Of a DNA stretch of 64,000 bases, positions 45,628-53,435 are shown in pieces. Under the pieces are notes generated by a model that had not been told where the DNA came from, did not search any database, and saw only the letters and a program-made list of their open reading frames with translations. The DNA comes from CBDFNN01 sp965250215 (GTDB lineage: Bacteria > Bacteroidota > Rhodothermia > Rhodothermales > DATKEJ01), in assembly GCA_965250215.1 (NCBI GenBank), contig CBDFNN010000004.1:4092001-4156000 (forward strand), in the 5' to 3' direction. Made by a program: the position numbers and the translations under genes. The stretch's first letter is position 1, and each line of letters opens with the position of its first letter.

Positions 45628-46758
45628 GTGTCTTTTACCCTTCAAAACGAGGACGCCGATAGCGATGCCAGAGCAGGTTTAATAAAAACAGCTCATGGCG
45701 ATATCGAGACACCCATCTTCATGCCTGTTGGTACCCTCGGTACCGTGAAAGCAGTGCAGCCGCGAGAGCTCTTAAGTGATGTTAAAGCTCAAATTATTTT
45801 GGGCAACACATACCACCTTTATTTGAGGCCTGGTAGCACCGTCATCGAAGAAGCCGGTGGACTGCACTCCTTCATGAATTGGAAAGGCCCCATTCTAACG
45901 GACTCCGGTGGCTACCAGGTATTTTCTCTCGCGGAGAGAAGAACGATTGATAAAGACGGTGTCACTTTCCAGAGTCACATCGATGGTTCAAAGCATCGCT
46001 TCACACCTGAAGGTGTGGTTGATATTCAAAGATCCATCGGATCTGATATCATGATGGTTTTGGATGAATGCCCCGCAGGTGACGTAGATCTCAACTATGC
46101 GAGAAAATCTAATCAGCTGACGGTGGATTGGGCAGGACGATGCAAGAGTCACTATGAATCGACCCAAAGCAAGTACGGGCATCGGCAAATGCTCTTTCCG
46201 ATTGTGCAAGGGGTGATCTATCCAGAAGTGCGCAGGGATTCGGCTAGGTCTCTGGTTGACATGAACTTCGAAGGATATGCCATCGGAGGTCTTTCTGTGG
46301 GGGAATCTGAGGAGAATATGTATGCCATGGTTGAGGTCGTAAACGCGATCCTTCCAAAAAACAAACCTCGTTATTTGATGGGTGTAGGAACGCCGGTCAA
46401 TTTGATCAACAATGTGGCTCGTGGAATTGACATGTTCGACTGTGTTATGCCAACCCGAAATGGCCGAAATGGAATGCTTTTTACAACGGAAGGCATTATC
46501 AATATTCGGAACGAAAAGTGGAAAGCCGACTTTTCTCCAATAGACCCGGGCTTAGACCGATACGCCTCTCAAGAATTCAGCAAGGCATATTTGCGTCATT
46601 TGTTGATGACAAAAGAAATCCTTGGACTCCAATTGGCTTCGCTGCAAAATCTGAGCTTTTATCTCTGGCTAATGTCGGAGATGCGAAAGGCCATACAGGA
46701 AGATCGATTTAGTGCCTGGCGAAGTGAATGGACAGAACGAGTCGGCAAAAGACTATAA
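45628..46758 (+). CDS. tgt: queuine tRNA-ribosyltransferase lacking the zinc ligands
   Basis: A 376-residue tRNA-guanine transglycosylase, which swaps guanine 34 for preQ1 in GUN anticodons. The catalytic residues are intact: Asp92 in LTDSGGYQVFSL and the nucleophile Asp271 in MFDCVMPTRNGRNG. The C-terminal zinc site is not: the E. coli pattern C-D-C-Y-T-C aligns with Leu309-Asp-Arg311-Tyr-Ala-Ser314, and the ligand His is Gln340. All four zinc ligands are thus replaced, while the surrounding FSKAYLRHL and NLSFYLWLM segments are conserved. The start codon is GTG. It follows the PH-like gene by 11 bp. Confidence 0.93.
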   Translation: MSFTLQNEDADSDARAGLIKTAHGDIETPIFMPVGTLGTVKAVQPRELLSDVKAQIILGNTYHLYLRPGSTVIEEAGGLHSFMNWKGPILTDSGGYQVFSLAERRTIDKDGVTFQSHIDGSKHRFTPEGVVDIQRSIGSDIMMVLDECPAGDVDLNYARKSNQLTVDWAGRCKSHYESTQSKYGHRQMLFPIVQGVIYPEVRRDSARSLVDMNFEGYAIGGLSVGESEENMYAMVEVVNAILPKNKPRYLMGVGTPVNLINNVARGIDMFDCVMPTRNGRNGMLFTTEGIINIRNEKWKADFSPIDPGLDRYASQEFSKAYLRHLLMTKEILGLQLASLQNLSFYLWLMSEMRKAIQEDRFSAWRSEWTERVGKRL

Positions 46759-46775
46759 AACCGTTTTGGGTCTTG

Positions 46776-46826
46776 GACTCCCCACTCTCCACTCCTCACT
46801 TCCCAGACTCCTCACTCCTCACTTCC
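46776..46826. repeat. CACTCCTCACT word array overlapping the MBL stop codon
   Basis: Words of the type ACTCCTCACTTCC repeat from 46776 to 46826, between tgt and the convergent minus-strand gene. The stop codon of the latter (46819-46821) is made from this repeat. Confidence 0.7.
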
Positions 46827-48360
46827 TATAGCTTACTCGACCACGATCGTCCGCCTCAAACTTATAGATGTCCCATCGCCTAGACTTTGATCTCTCACGC
46901 TCCAATCTCTGTGCAACGATCATCCTCTCGCCGTCAGTTCGGACATTGATCATTCCATAATTGGCCACCGATCTCTCTATGATCTTCAAATGATCATCGA
47001 GTCTTTTTTTCGCTGCGTTCTTCGCCACCTGCGTTGCGTCTGGATCGTGCATGATCTTTGTTTCTATGTCGATCTTCTTCTTCAATTCCGCCCTAACTTT
47101 GTTCGGATGCTTGATATTTTCGGCCCCAGACCTAGCCAATTCAGTTGAGAAAATGAAGGGCCGGTCTGACCTCGAAAATTTACCGATCATGCCAAGTGTA
47201 TCTGGACGCGGATGCGAATGTGGCTCGTTGTCTCCACTAGAAATCACGGTCACCAAAGGATTTGTCGATCTTAGAAAGCTGCTAGAAACATGGGAGCTGC
47301 CATGATGACAAGCTTTCGCCAAATCCACTTCCCAGTGCTTGCGTCCTTCCTGGACCAGGAAATCCATTTCGTCAGGCGTCTTGGGATCAGGATCTAAGCC
47401 CGTGTAATGCTCGAGTAAATAGTCCTGAGATCGCTCATTTAAATCACCACCAAGCAATATTTTTATCGAGCCCATCTCTAATATCAATACCACGGAGTGC
47501 CCATTTTTGGTCTCTCCAACATTTCCCAATTTCGGTAATGCTTTTGTCCCGTCCTGTAGCTCTTGAGTGAGGGGGCCCATTATCTTAAGCGTGAATCCCT
47601 GGTTGTCGCTTGGGGCATAGCCCGGATAGTAGTTCGGATTGTCGATGTCATTGCTGGCCATGAGACCCATGATATTGCCAACGCGATCCGAGTCCACGGC
47701 CGTTTTCATTAACTTTGGAAAGAGTCTTCGACCGACCTTGACTGGATCGTCCGTTATCGCCTTTAGTTCTTGCTTTGTCTCAACTATTCCTGTCAGAAAT
47801 TTCCGATTTCCAATTTTTACTTCTTCCCCAAGAGATGGCTTTCCTCCCAACACCTGCTCTATAATGGTGTTGTGATAAATATTTTGAACATGCACTTTCT
47901 CATGTTCAAGAAGATCTTCAAATCCTTTGTAGTGATCCTTGTCAGGGTGGCTGATAAGGAATGACTCAAATGTGAACTTGCGTGCAAATTTACCAAATCG
48001 CCATCTTAGAAATCGATACATATTGTCCCCTTCTCCACTGTCGATTACAATCGACTTATCCTTGTTGGTCTGAATGTGGCATCCATCACCCTGGCCAATA
48101 TCTACGAAGTTGACTTCCAAGATTTGATCTTCTTGTAGACCTTCAATACGTACCCAACCTGTTCGACCTCTCGACCGGATATTGACCCAAGAGCCGTCGA
48201 TCGATATTATTTTAGACCAGTCGCCCCAGATCAATTGGTTCTGGGCTTTTTTTCCTTTTACCGAATTTTGAGTTCCCTTTTCTTCGTACTGGACAGTAAA
48301 GGGATAGGCGATATGAACTTCGTCTCCAGCTTGCATGATTTTGTTGATATGTTGAAACAC
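46819..48360 (-). CDS. SH3-like plus ComEC-type metallo-beta-lactamase-fold protein at the end of the eCIS locus
   Basis: A 513-residue protein with no signal peptide. Residues about 10-80 resemble a bacterial SH3 domain (WSKIISIDGSWVNIRSRGRTGWVRI). The metallo-beta-lactamase fold follows: FVDIGQGDGCHIQT (86-99), the metal motif SHPDKDHYKG (137-146), a later LLGGDLNERS strand and CHHGSSH. This arrangement matches the DNA/phosphodiester-acting ComEC-Rec2-like branch. The start (GTG 48360) is uncertain; an ATG at 48336 is possible. It is on the same strand and 134 bp behind the eCIS ATPase, so it may be the last gene of that locus, or independent. Role unknown; nuclease-like or accessory activity is inference. 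Confidence 0.75.
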   Translation of the reverse strand: MFQHINKIMQAGDEVHIAYPFTVQYEEKGTQNSVKGKKAQNQLIWGDWSKIISIDGSWVNIRSRGRTGWVRIEGLQEDQILEVNFVDIGQGDGCHIQTNKDKSIVIDSGEGDNMYRFLRWRFGKFARKFTFESFLISHPDKDHYKGFEDLLEHEKVHVQNIYHNTIIEQVLGGKPSLGEEVKIGNRKFLTGIVETKQELKAITDDPVKVGRRLFPKLMKTAVDSDRVGNIMGLMASNDIDNPNYYPGYAPSDNQGFTLKIMGPLTQELQDGTKALPKLGNVGETKNGHSVVLILEMGSIKILLGGDLNERSQDYLLEHYTGLDPDPKTPDEMDFLVQEGRKHWEVDLAKACHHGSSHVSSSFLRSTNPLVTVISSGDNEPHSHPRPDTLGMIGKFSRSDRPFIFSTELARSGAENIKHPNKVRAELKKKIDIETKIMHDPDATQVAKNAAKKRLDDHLKIIERSVANYGMINVRTDGERMIVAQRLERERSKSRRWDIYKFEADDRGRVSYRK

Positions 48361-48494
48361 GCTTCGTATTGAGAAGCGTCATTCGAATGTCGAATAGACC
48401 ACGCAGGCTGGGTGAGGCTCGCAAGAGAAGACATTGGATCTCCTAGGTCTATTCTTGAAATATTTCGGCTTTGATTTTACTAAATATTACTTAA

Positions 48495-49742
48495 CTACGA
48501 CGAGAATACTTTCCCGTCCTTTTCTACTTCACGCCGTATTCCGTCCAAAACACCTTGTCTAGTAATAATTTCGGACGATCTGGAAATGGCCTTCAAGCAA
48601 GCGAATTGTACTACATTTATTATGTGCCCACCGCTAAGGTCGTAGCCACCAATAAGCGTGGGAATATCAACCATCTCTTCGAAACTAATATTTTCTGGAA
48701 ATGATTTTCTTGCTATTTCTGTCCGCTCCTCTCTGTTTGGAAATGGAAATTTAATAATAGAATTGAATCGACGAAGAAAGGCCTCGTCGATATTCGATTT
48801 AAAGTTCGATGACAGGATCACGAGACCATCGAAATCCTCGACTCTTTGCAGTAGATAGCTGACTTCTTGATTTGCATATCTATCGTGTGCATCCTTGACA
48901 CCAGTCCTTTTTCCAAAAATGGCGTCAGCTTCGTCAAAGAATAGAATCCAATCTCGATTTTTCGCTTTGAGGAATAGACGCTCAAGATTTTTCTCAGTCT
49001 CACCTATATATTTTGAAACTACCGTTGACAGGTCGACTCGAAAAACGGGTCGATTGGTGTATTTACCGAGGAGCGTCGCTGTTAGGGTCTTACCGGTTCC
49101 TGAAGGCCCATAGAACAGGGCCCGATATCCAGGTTTTATTTTCTTCGACATATTCCAGTCGTCCATCAAGGTTTTGTGGTGCTCAACCCAAATGCGAAGC
49201 TCATCAATTTGCTCCCTAACATCTTCAGACAAGACAAGGTCATTCCAGTCTAAAGCGGTGTGTATTTCTCGGGCAGGAAATTCTCCACTGAATTTTGGTT
49301 TAGATCGCTCTCCTCTTAAGAAAAAGTCGATATAATCCTGAGACATTATCAACTTCCCGCTCATAGCAGGCTCACCTTCTGGTACCGCCTCAAGGTATAG
49401 GATCCCTCGATCAACAAGCGGAGAGCCCTCTTGCAGCATTTCCTGAGCCAATTCTCTGCCTTTCCCATTGGCACCACCCAGAATAAACTGTGCCGTCTCG
49501 CCAGTAGGAAGAATTCCTCGGTGGTTTTTCCCTTTGACACCACCGAATTCTGGAAACTCACCGCCTTGAGGATTGAACTCTTGAAGGGTCCGAGTAAAAA
49601 AGTTTGGTGAGTAATGGGGTACCAGGGCGATACCTAAGAGTATCTCTTCTGCCGAGGAAGAAATGTCTTCATCGAAATCGATATCACCACTAAGTCGCCG
49701 TTCTAGCAACTCCTTGAGTCCGGTCAAATCTAAAGCATTCAT
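48495..49742 (-). CDS. eCIS-associated AAA+ ATPase (Afp15-like)
   Basis: A 415-residue ATPase. The N-terminal part contains KNHRGILPTGETAQFILGG, a segment characteristic of the ATPases encoded in extracellular contractile injection loci. The AAA+ core has Walker A GPSGTGKT (212-219), Walker B ILFFDEAD (266-273), sensor 1 SSN (311-313) and the arginine finger pair RRF (324-325). By homology to Afp15/PVC15 it should act in assembly of the particle or loading of cargo. It starts 13 bp downstream of the stop of the large DUF4157 gene, implying one operon. Confidence 0.9.
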   Translation of the reverse strand: MNALDLTGLKELLERRLSGDIDFDEDISSSAEEILLGIALVPHYSPNFFTRTLQEFNPQGGEFPEFGGVKGKNHRGILPTGETAQFILGGANGKGRELAQEMLQEGSPLVDRGILYLEAVPEGEPAMSGKLIMSQDYIDFFLRGERSKPKFSGEFPAREIHTALDWNDLVLSEDVREQIDELRIWVEHHKTLMDDWNMSKKIKPGYRALFYGPSGTGKTLTATLLGKYTNRPVFRVDLSTVVSKYIGETEKNLERLFLKAKNRDWILFFDEADAIFGKRTGVKDAHDRYANQEVSYLLQRVEDFDGLVILSSNFKSNIDEAFLRRFNSIIKFPFPNREERTEIARKSFPENISFEEMVDIPTLIGGYDLSGGHIINVVQFACLKAISRSSEIITRQGVLDGIRREVEKDGKVFSS

Positions 49743-49755
49743 ATCTCGCTCCTAT

Positions 49756-52700
49756 TTAGGTCAAGGTAAATGTCGGTTCCATTGTGAGTTTCGATTTTTG
49801 TTCGTCGCTGAGTTTGCCTATGAAATCCTTCAATTCAGCCTCGCCCTGGACTTTCTTATATCTAAACCTATTGGATAAGGTAGACCCGATAGCGCTGTTC
49901 ACTTTAGAATCTCCTAAACCAATAATTTCGTCAGCAGAACCGCCCGCCACTTTATCTAAGTGCAATGCGGCTCTATTGTGACCCTCTTTTCCGTAGATTT
50001 TTCTGGCGAGCGGTTCCATGTCACGTCTGAACTCGGCTGATGCGGTGCTCGGATCAAATCCTTCGTCTCGAATAAGTTCGTCTATTATCTCCTGCATAAC
50101 GACAGCTCTGGCATCCTCTCTTGCTTTCCTATCCGCCGCATTGAAGGCGTCAAGTTTTGATTTCTCATCGGATTCGAGGGTTTTCTTTTTGTTAACCTTT
50201 CTTTTAATCGCCTGGATTTCTAAAAACGACTCTCGGTTTGCTAACCAATCGCCCACTCCTAGTTTCGAAAGTTCTGTTCTCATCATATCGATCTGTCTCT
50301 GATATTCCTCGCGAGCTCCAGGTTCTTTCGCGTATTGAGCTTTTGGATTGAATTTGAATTCGATAGTAATGGCAGGCACATCTGCCTGAGTATAGGCTAT
50401 ATAGCTTCCCGTGCCAGCCATCGTAGTCGTATTCGGAGCTATAACAACCTTGAAGTCAATGTCTTGGTCTTGTTCGTCCGCCTTCGCCTCGGTAAAGTTG
50501 ACTTTCATCTTTATGCCCTTCTTGAGCTTACCGCTATACTTTTGCTCTAAGGCACTTGCCTTTGTTTCCTTCTCAGCACGTGCTCCTTTATAGTCCTTTT
50601 TGGTAGATGGGCCTGAGAGTTCTCCAACCACTTCAGCGGCGTATTGGGCATGATTCTGATCGTCATCCTTCTTAATAATTTTACCAAGAAACGCTTTTGC
50701 TTTGCTCACTATCCAGCCTATGACGCTGTCAATCGCAGCGTCAACTTTGGCCTGAACTTTCTTGACGATGCTGATAATCTTGGTAGAGATCTTCCCAAGA
50801 CCTGCAAACTTGGCAAGAAAACTTATGGCTAATGACAGAATGCCGGCCAGAGTTTGCTCCACTTTTTGAATAGCTGCAGCAATAACTCCATTTGCTATGG
50901 AAACAATGGAATTAAGAATCGCGAATCCCACCTTCGCAATCTGACTGATCTTATCGATCAGGAAGGTAATCGTGTCATAGATCGCTAAGATGGCTTGGAT
51001 AACGGCACCAGCTGGATTCAGGCTCGTGACGAGTTTAGTGATGGCCTTTTTGACTACTTGTACTACAACCCAAGAGGAGATCTCTCCGATGACCATAGAC
51101 TTAAGATCAGACAGCATGGTCTTTATCCTCTCCCACATTGCCATTGGTCCTTTTGTCACGAGCAAAGTCACCAATTCAAATCCAGTCTCCAGCGCCTTAA
51201 CGGCCGTCTCACCCAGATGCTTGACTAATTTTACCCTGACTTTAGTCCAAGTCACACCAAGCACAGAAAGAACGAATTTGATGATCTCCTTTATACTCAG
51301 CGATTGTGGTATATGAACACCTGCTCCTGCGAGCGATCCCATCAACCAGTTGATAAGAGCTTTCTTAAGATGCTTAGCAATATTCTGAGCAAATTTGAGG
51401 AATCCATTCTTTGCGGCCGTGATCAAGTTGCCGACAAACCCGATGGGATTCTCGAGAATGCTGGAGAAGGCAGCGCCGGCTTTCTTTATCCAGGGAACGG
51501 CGCCCGGAGCCACAACGGAAAACAGTATCTCAAGGAGCTGAAGAACCGTTCCACCGGCCCACTCCATGAATTGGGATGCTACATTCAAGAAGGCCTTTCC
51601 AACTTTGGCGAATGCCATTGGAACGAGTACGATATCTGTCCAACTCAGTGAGGTGATTGTGGAGATAATGGTGCCGGGAATCGAGGTCACAAATGTCATA
51701 AGACCTTGCATCGCGCCTTTGAACCAGGCAAATGCACGCTCGATAGCATTACCCTTTTTAATATTCTCCCAGATCTCCTCCTGGCCGATCAGCTTCATAA
51801 ATCCGCCAATTAAATTGTCAGCCGTGGGCGGATACGGATCACCTGTTATCGGGTCTTCCCCAAGCGCGACCCTAAGCAAATCATAAGCAGAGGTGCCTTC
51901 AGCTAGCATAGCCAAGGGTCGAAGAATCGCATCTTTGACCATATCCATGATCGTCGTAACAAGGCCCGTTGCAAAGGCTATCAGTCGATCAATAGGTGCT
52001 GTGAAAATCCGTTTCGCGCGATTCCAGACGCTTCCCAATCTGACAATGTCTGTCCAAGAAAGCGAGTCAAGAAATTCATCGACTGCATTCTTTATGCTCG
52101 AGCCTGTTATGCTCAAAGAATCGAGTTGCTGCTTGAACCAAGAACTGGCTTTGTCAAATATTCCATGGTTATCAAGTGCATCTGTGATCAACTTTCCGCC
52201 AGGTAAAAACTCGACCATCGCCCGCATGATGTTCGAGGCCGAACGGTCAACACTACTCATGTTGATTGGATTGACACCTAAAATGATGGTGAACATCCGG
52301 TAGCCTGGAATGTGGTGTGCTTTGTCTGCGAAATAGTCTAAGGCATCACCAATTCCTAGACGCTGTACCTTGACCGGTGCCGATGAGATTTGGGGTTTTC
52401 TCTGAACGGCTTTTCCTTGCTGTACGACATGCGTCAGCTCATGTGCAAGAAGGTGTTTTCCCTCTCCACCATGAGGTTCATACTGGCCCTCATTAAAGTA
52501 TATGTCGCTGCCATGAGTAAATGCACGAGCAGACAGCTGACTGCTCAACCCCGCAGCCTCGCCACCGCTATGAATTCGAACTGATGAAAAGTCGGCGCCA
52601 AACTGCCCTTCCATCTGACTCCTTTCTGCTCTGCCCAGGGGCTGTCCGCCACCCTTAGTGGCACTCAGTCGAGATTCCAGTTTCGCACTTGGCTCAGGCG

Positions 52701-53430
52701 TCACACCAGAAGACATTCGATGAACAGTCGATTCTCCGTCACCCGAGGAAAACGCATGCCTTTTTATGGGCTCTTCGTCTATCTGCTCCTTTTCTCCTTC
52801 CTCTTCAGATTGACTTTCCTCCTTCTTCGTTTGGATCGAATCAGAGAGTGCTGGCGTGATTTCGATGGGCGCAGTCGGCTCCAAACTGGGCTCGCCTTGG
52901 AAAGCCGCAGAATCTTCAGCGCTTACTTCGTCATTCTCTCCGTCCTCCTTGATCTCTTCTTCCCCTACCAAGGCTGGAGCCGCTTCTTCCTTGCCGCCTT
53001 CGGATTCCTTTTCTTTGGGCTTTTCTATGGCCTCTTTTGGGTCCTCGATGAGTTCGTCTTTCTTTTCCTCTTCTGGATTGATTTCTGCTTCACCGGAGTC
53101 TTCGATATTTTCCTCCCCAGGAATCCGGGGAAGTGCCTCGTCGATTAATTGGTCTGGATTTGTTTCGGGCCGAAGAGGAACAGTGGATGCCGGTGTCCTC
53201 TGAATGGGGCTCGGTGCAATGAAGGAGACAGTCGATTGGCCACTTGTCGGATTCACGACAAAATCGGCCATGCGATCCGCCTCTATCTCGTGTGGACTTG
53301 TTGCCGGATCAACTTGTAGTTTCGCCTGAATGGAGGGGATGAAGCTCGCCATACCGTTCTTCTTTCCAGAGAAGCTCGGATGATGATTCCGGGAGATTGC
53401 AGGTCTGCTATGAAGTGTCTTGGTAAACAA
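49756..53430 (-). CDS. DUF4157 giant protein with hydrophobic helical core and Ntox15-like C-terminus (eCIS cargo candidate)
   Basis: A 1224-residue protein, starting at TTG 53430. Residues 30-60 hold the IQAKLxV...HEIEADRMAD motif seen at the start of eCIS DUF4157 proteins. An acidic Glu-rich linker (100-240) leads to DUF4157 (about 253-338) with the zincin-like motif AHELTHVVQQ (HELTH 330-334). Residues 355-920 are a long run of hydrophobic and amphipathic helices with an internal SLSWTDIV repeat (456-463 and 594-601). A charged helical stretch follows, then a C-terminal domain whose HLDKVAGG (1157-1164) and GLGDSKVNSAIGS resemble the Ntox15 (Tde-type DNase) domain. The spacing in the His-Asp motif is one residue shorter than I expect, so that call is tentative. 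It ends 13 bp before the AAA+ ATPase gene. No separate immunity gene is visible. Confidence 0.8.
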   Translation of the reverse strand: MFTKTLHSRPAISRNHHPSFSGKKNGMASFIPSIQAKLQVDPATSPHEIEADRMADFVVNPTSGQSTVSFIAPSPIQRTPASTVPLRPETNPDQLIDEALPRIPGEENIEDSGEAEINPEEEKKDELIEDPKEAIEKPKEKESEGGKEEAAPALVGEEEIKEDGENDEVSAEDSAAFQGEPSLEPTAPIEITPALSDSIQTKKEESQSEEEGEKEQIDEEPIKRHAFSSGDGESTVHRMSSGVTPEPSAKLESRLSATKGGGQPLGRAERSQMEGQFGADFSSVRIHSGGEAAGLSSQLSARAFTHGSDIYFNEGQYEPHGGEGKHLLAHELTHVVQQGKAVQRKPQISSAPVKVQRLGIGDALDYFADKAHHIPGYRMFTIILGVNPINMSSVDRSASNIMRAMVEFLPGGKLITDALDNHGIFDKASSWFKQQLDSLSITGSSIKNAVDEFLDSLSWTDIVRLGSVWNRAKRIFTAPIDRLIAFATGLVTTIMDMVKDAILRPLAMLAEGTSAYDLLRVALGEDPITGDPYPPTADNLIGGFMKLIGQEEIWENIKKGNAIERAFAWFKGAMQGLMTFVTSIPGTIISTITSLSWTDIVLVPMAFAKVGKAFLNVASQFMEWAGGTVLQLLEILFSVVAPGAVPWIKKAGAAFSSILENPIGFVGNLITAAKNGFLKFAQNIAKHLKKALINWLMGSLAGAGVHIPQSLSIKEIIKFVLSVLGVTWTKVRVKLVKHLGETAVKALETGFELVTLLVTKGPMAMWERIKTMLSDLKSMVIGEISSWVVVQVVKKAITKLVTSLNPAGAVIQAILAIYDTITFLIDKISQIAKVGFAILNSIVSIANGVIAAAIQKVEQTLAGILSLAISFLAKFAGLGKISTKIISIVKKVQAKVDAAIDSVIGWIVSKAKAFLGKIIKKDDDQNHAQYAAEVVGELSGPSTKKDYKGARAEKETKASALEQKYSGKLKKGIKMKVNFTEAKADEQDQDIDFKVVIAPNTTTMAGTGSYIAYTQADVPAITIEFKFNPKAQYAKEPGAREEYQRQIDMMRTELSKLGVGDWLANRESFLEIQAIKRKVNKKKTLESDEKSKLDAFNAADRKAREDARAVVMQEIIDELIRDEGFDPSTASAEFRRDMEPLARKIYGKEGHNRAALHLDKVAGGSADEIIGLGDSKVNSAIGSTLSNRFRYKKVQGEAELKDFIGKLSDEQKSKLTMEPTFTLT

Positions 53431-53435
53431 AAAGA

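Noticed and set aside
52429..52443. HELTH motif in the DUF4157 proteins as evidence of secreted proteases
   Set aside because: The motif is a constant part of DUF4157 and appears in proteins whose activity lies elsewhere; protease activity is not shown by sequence alone.
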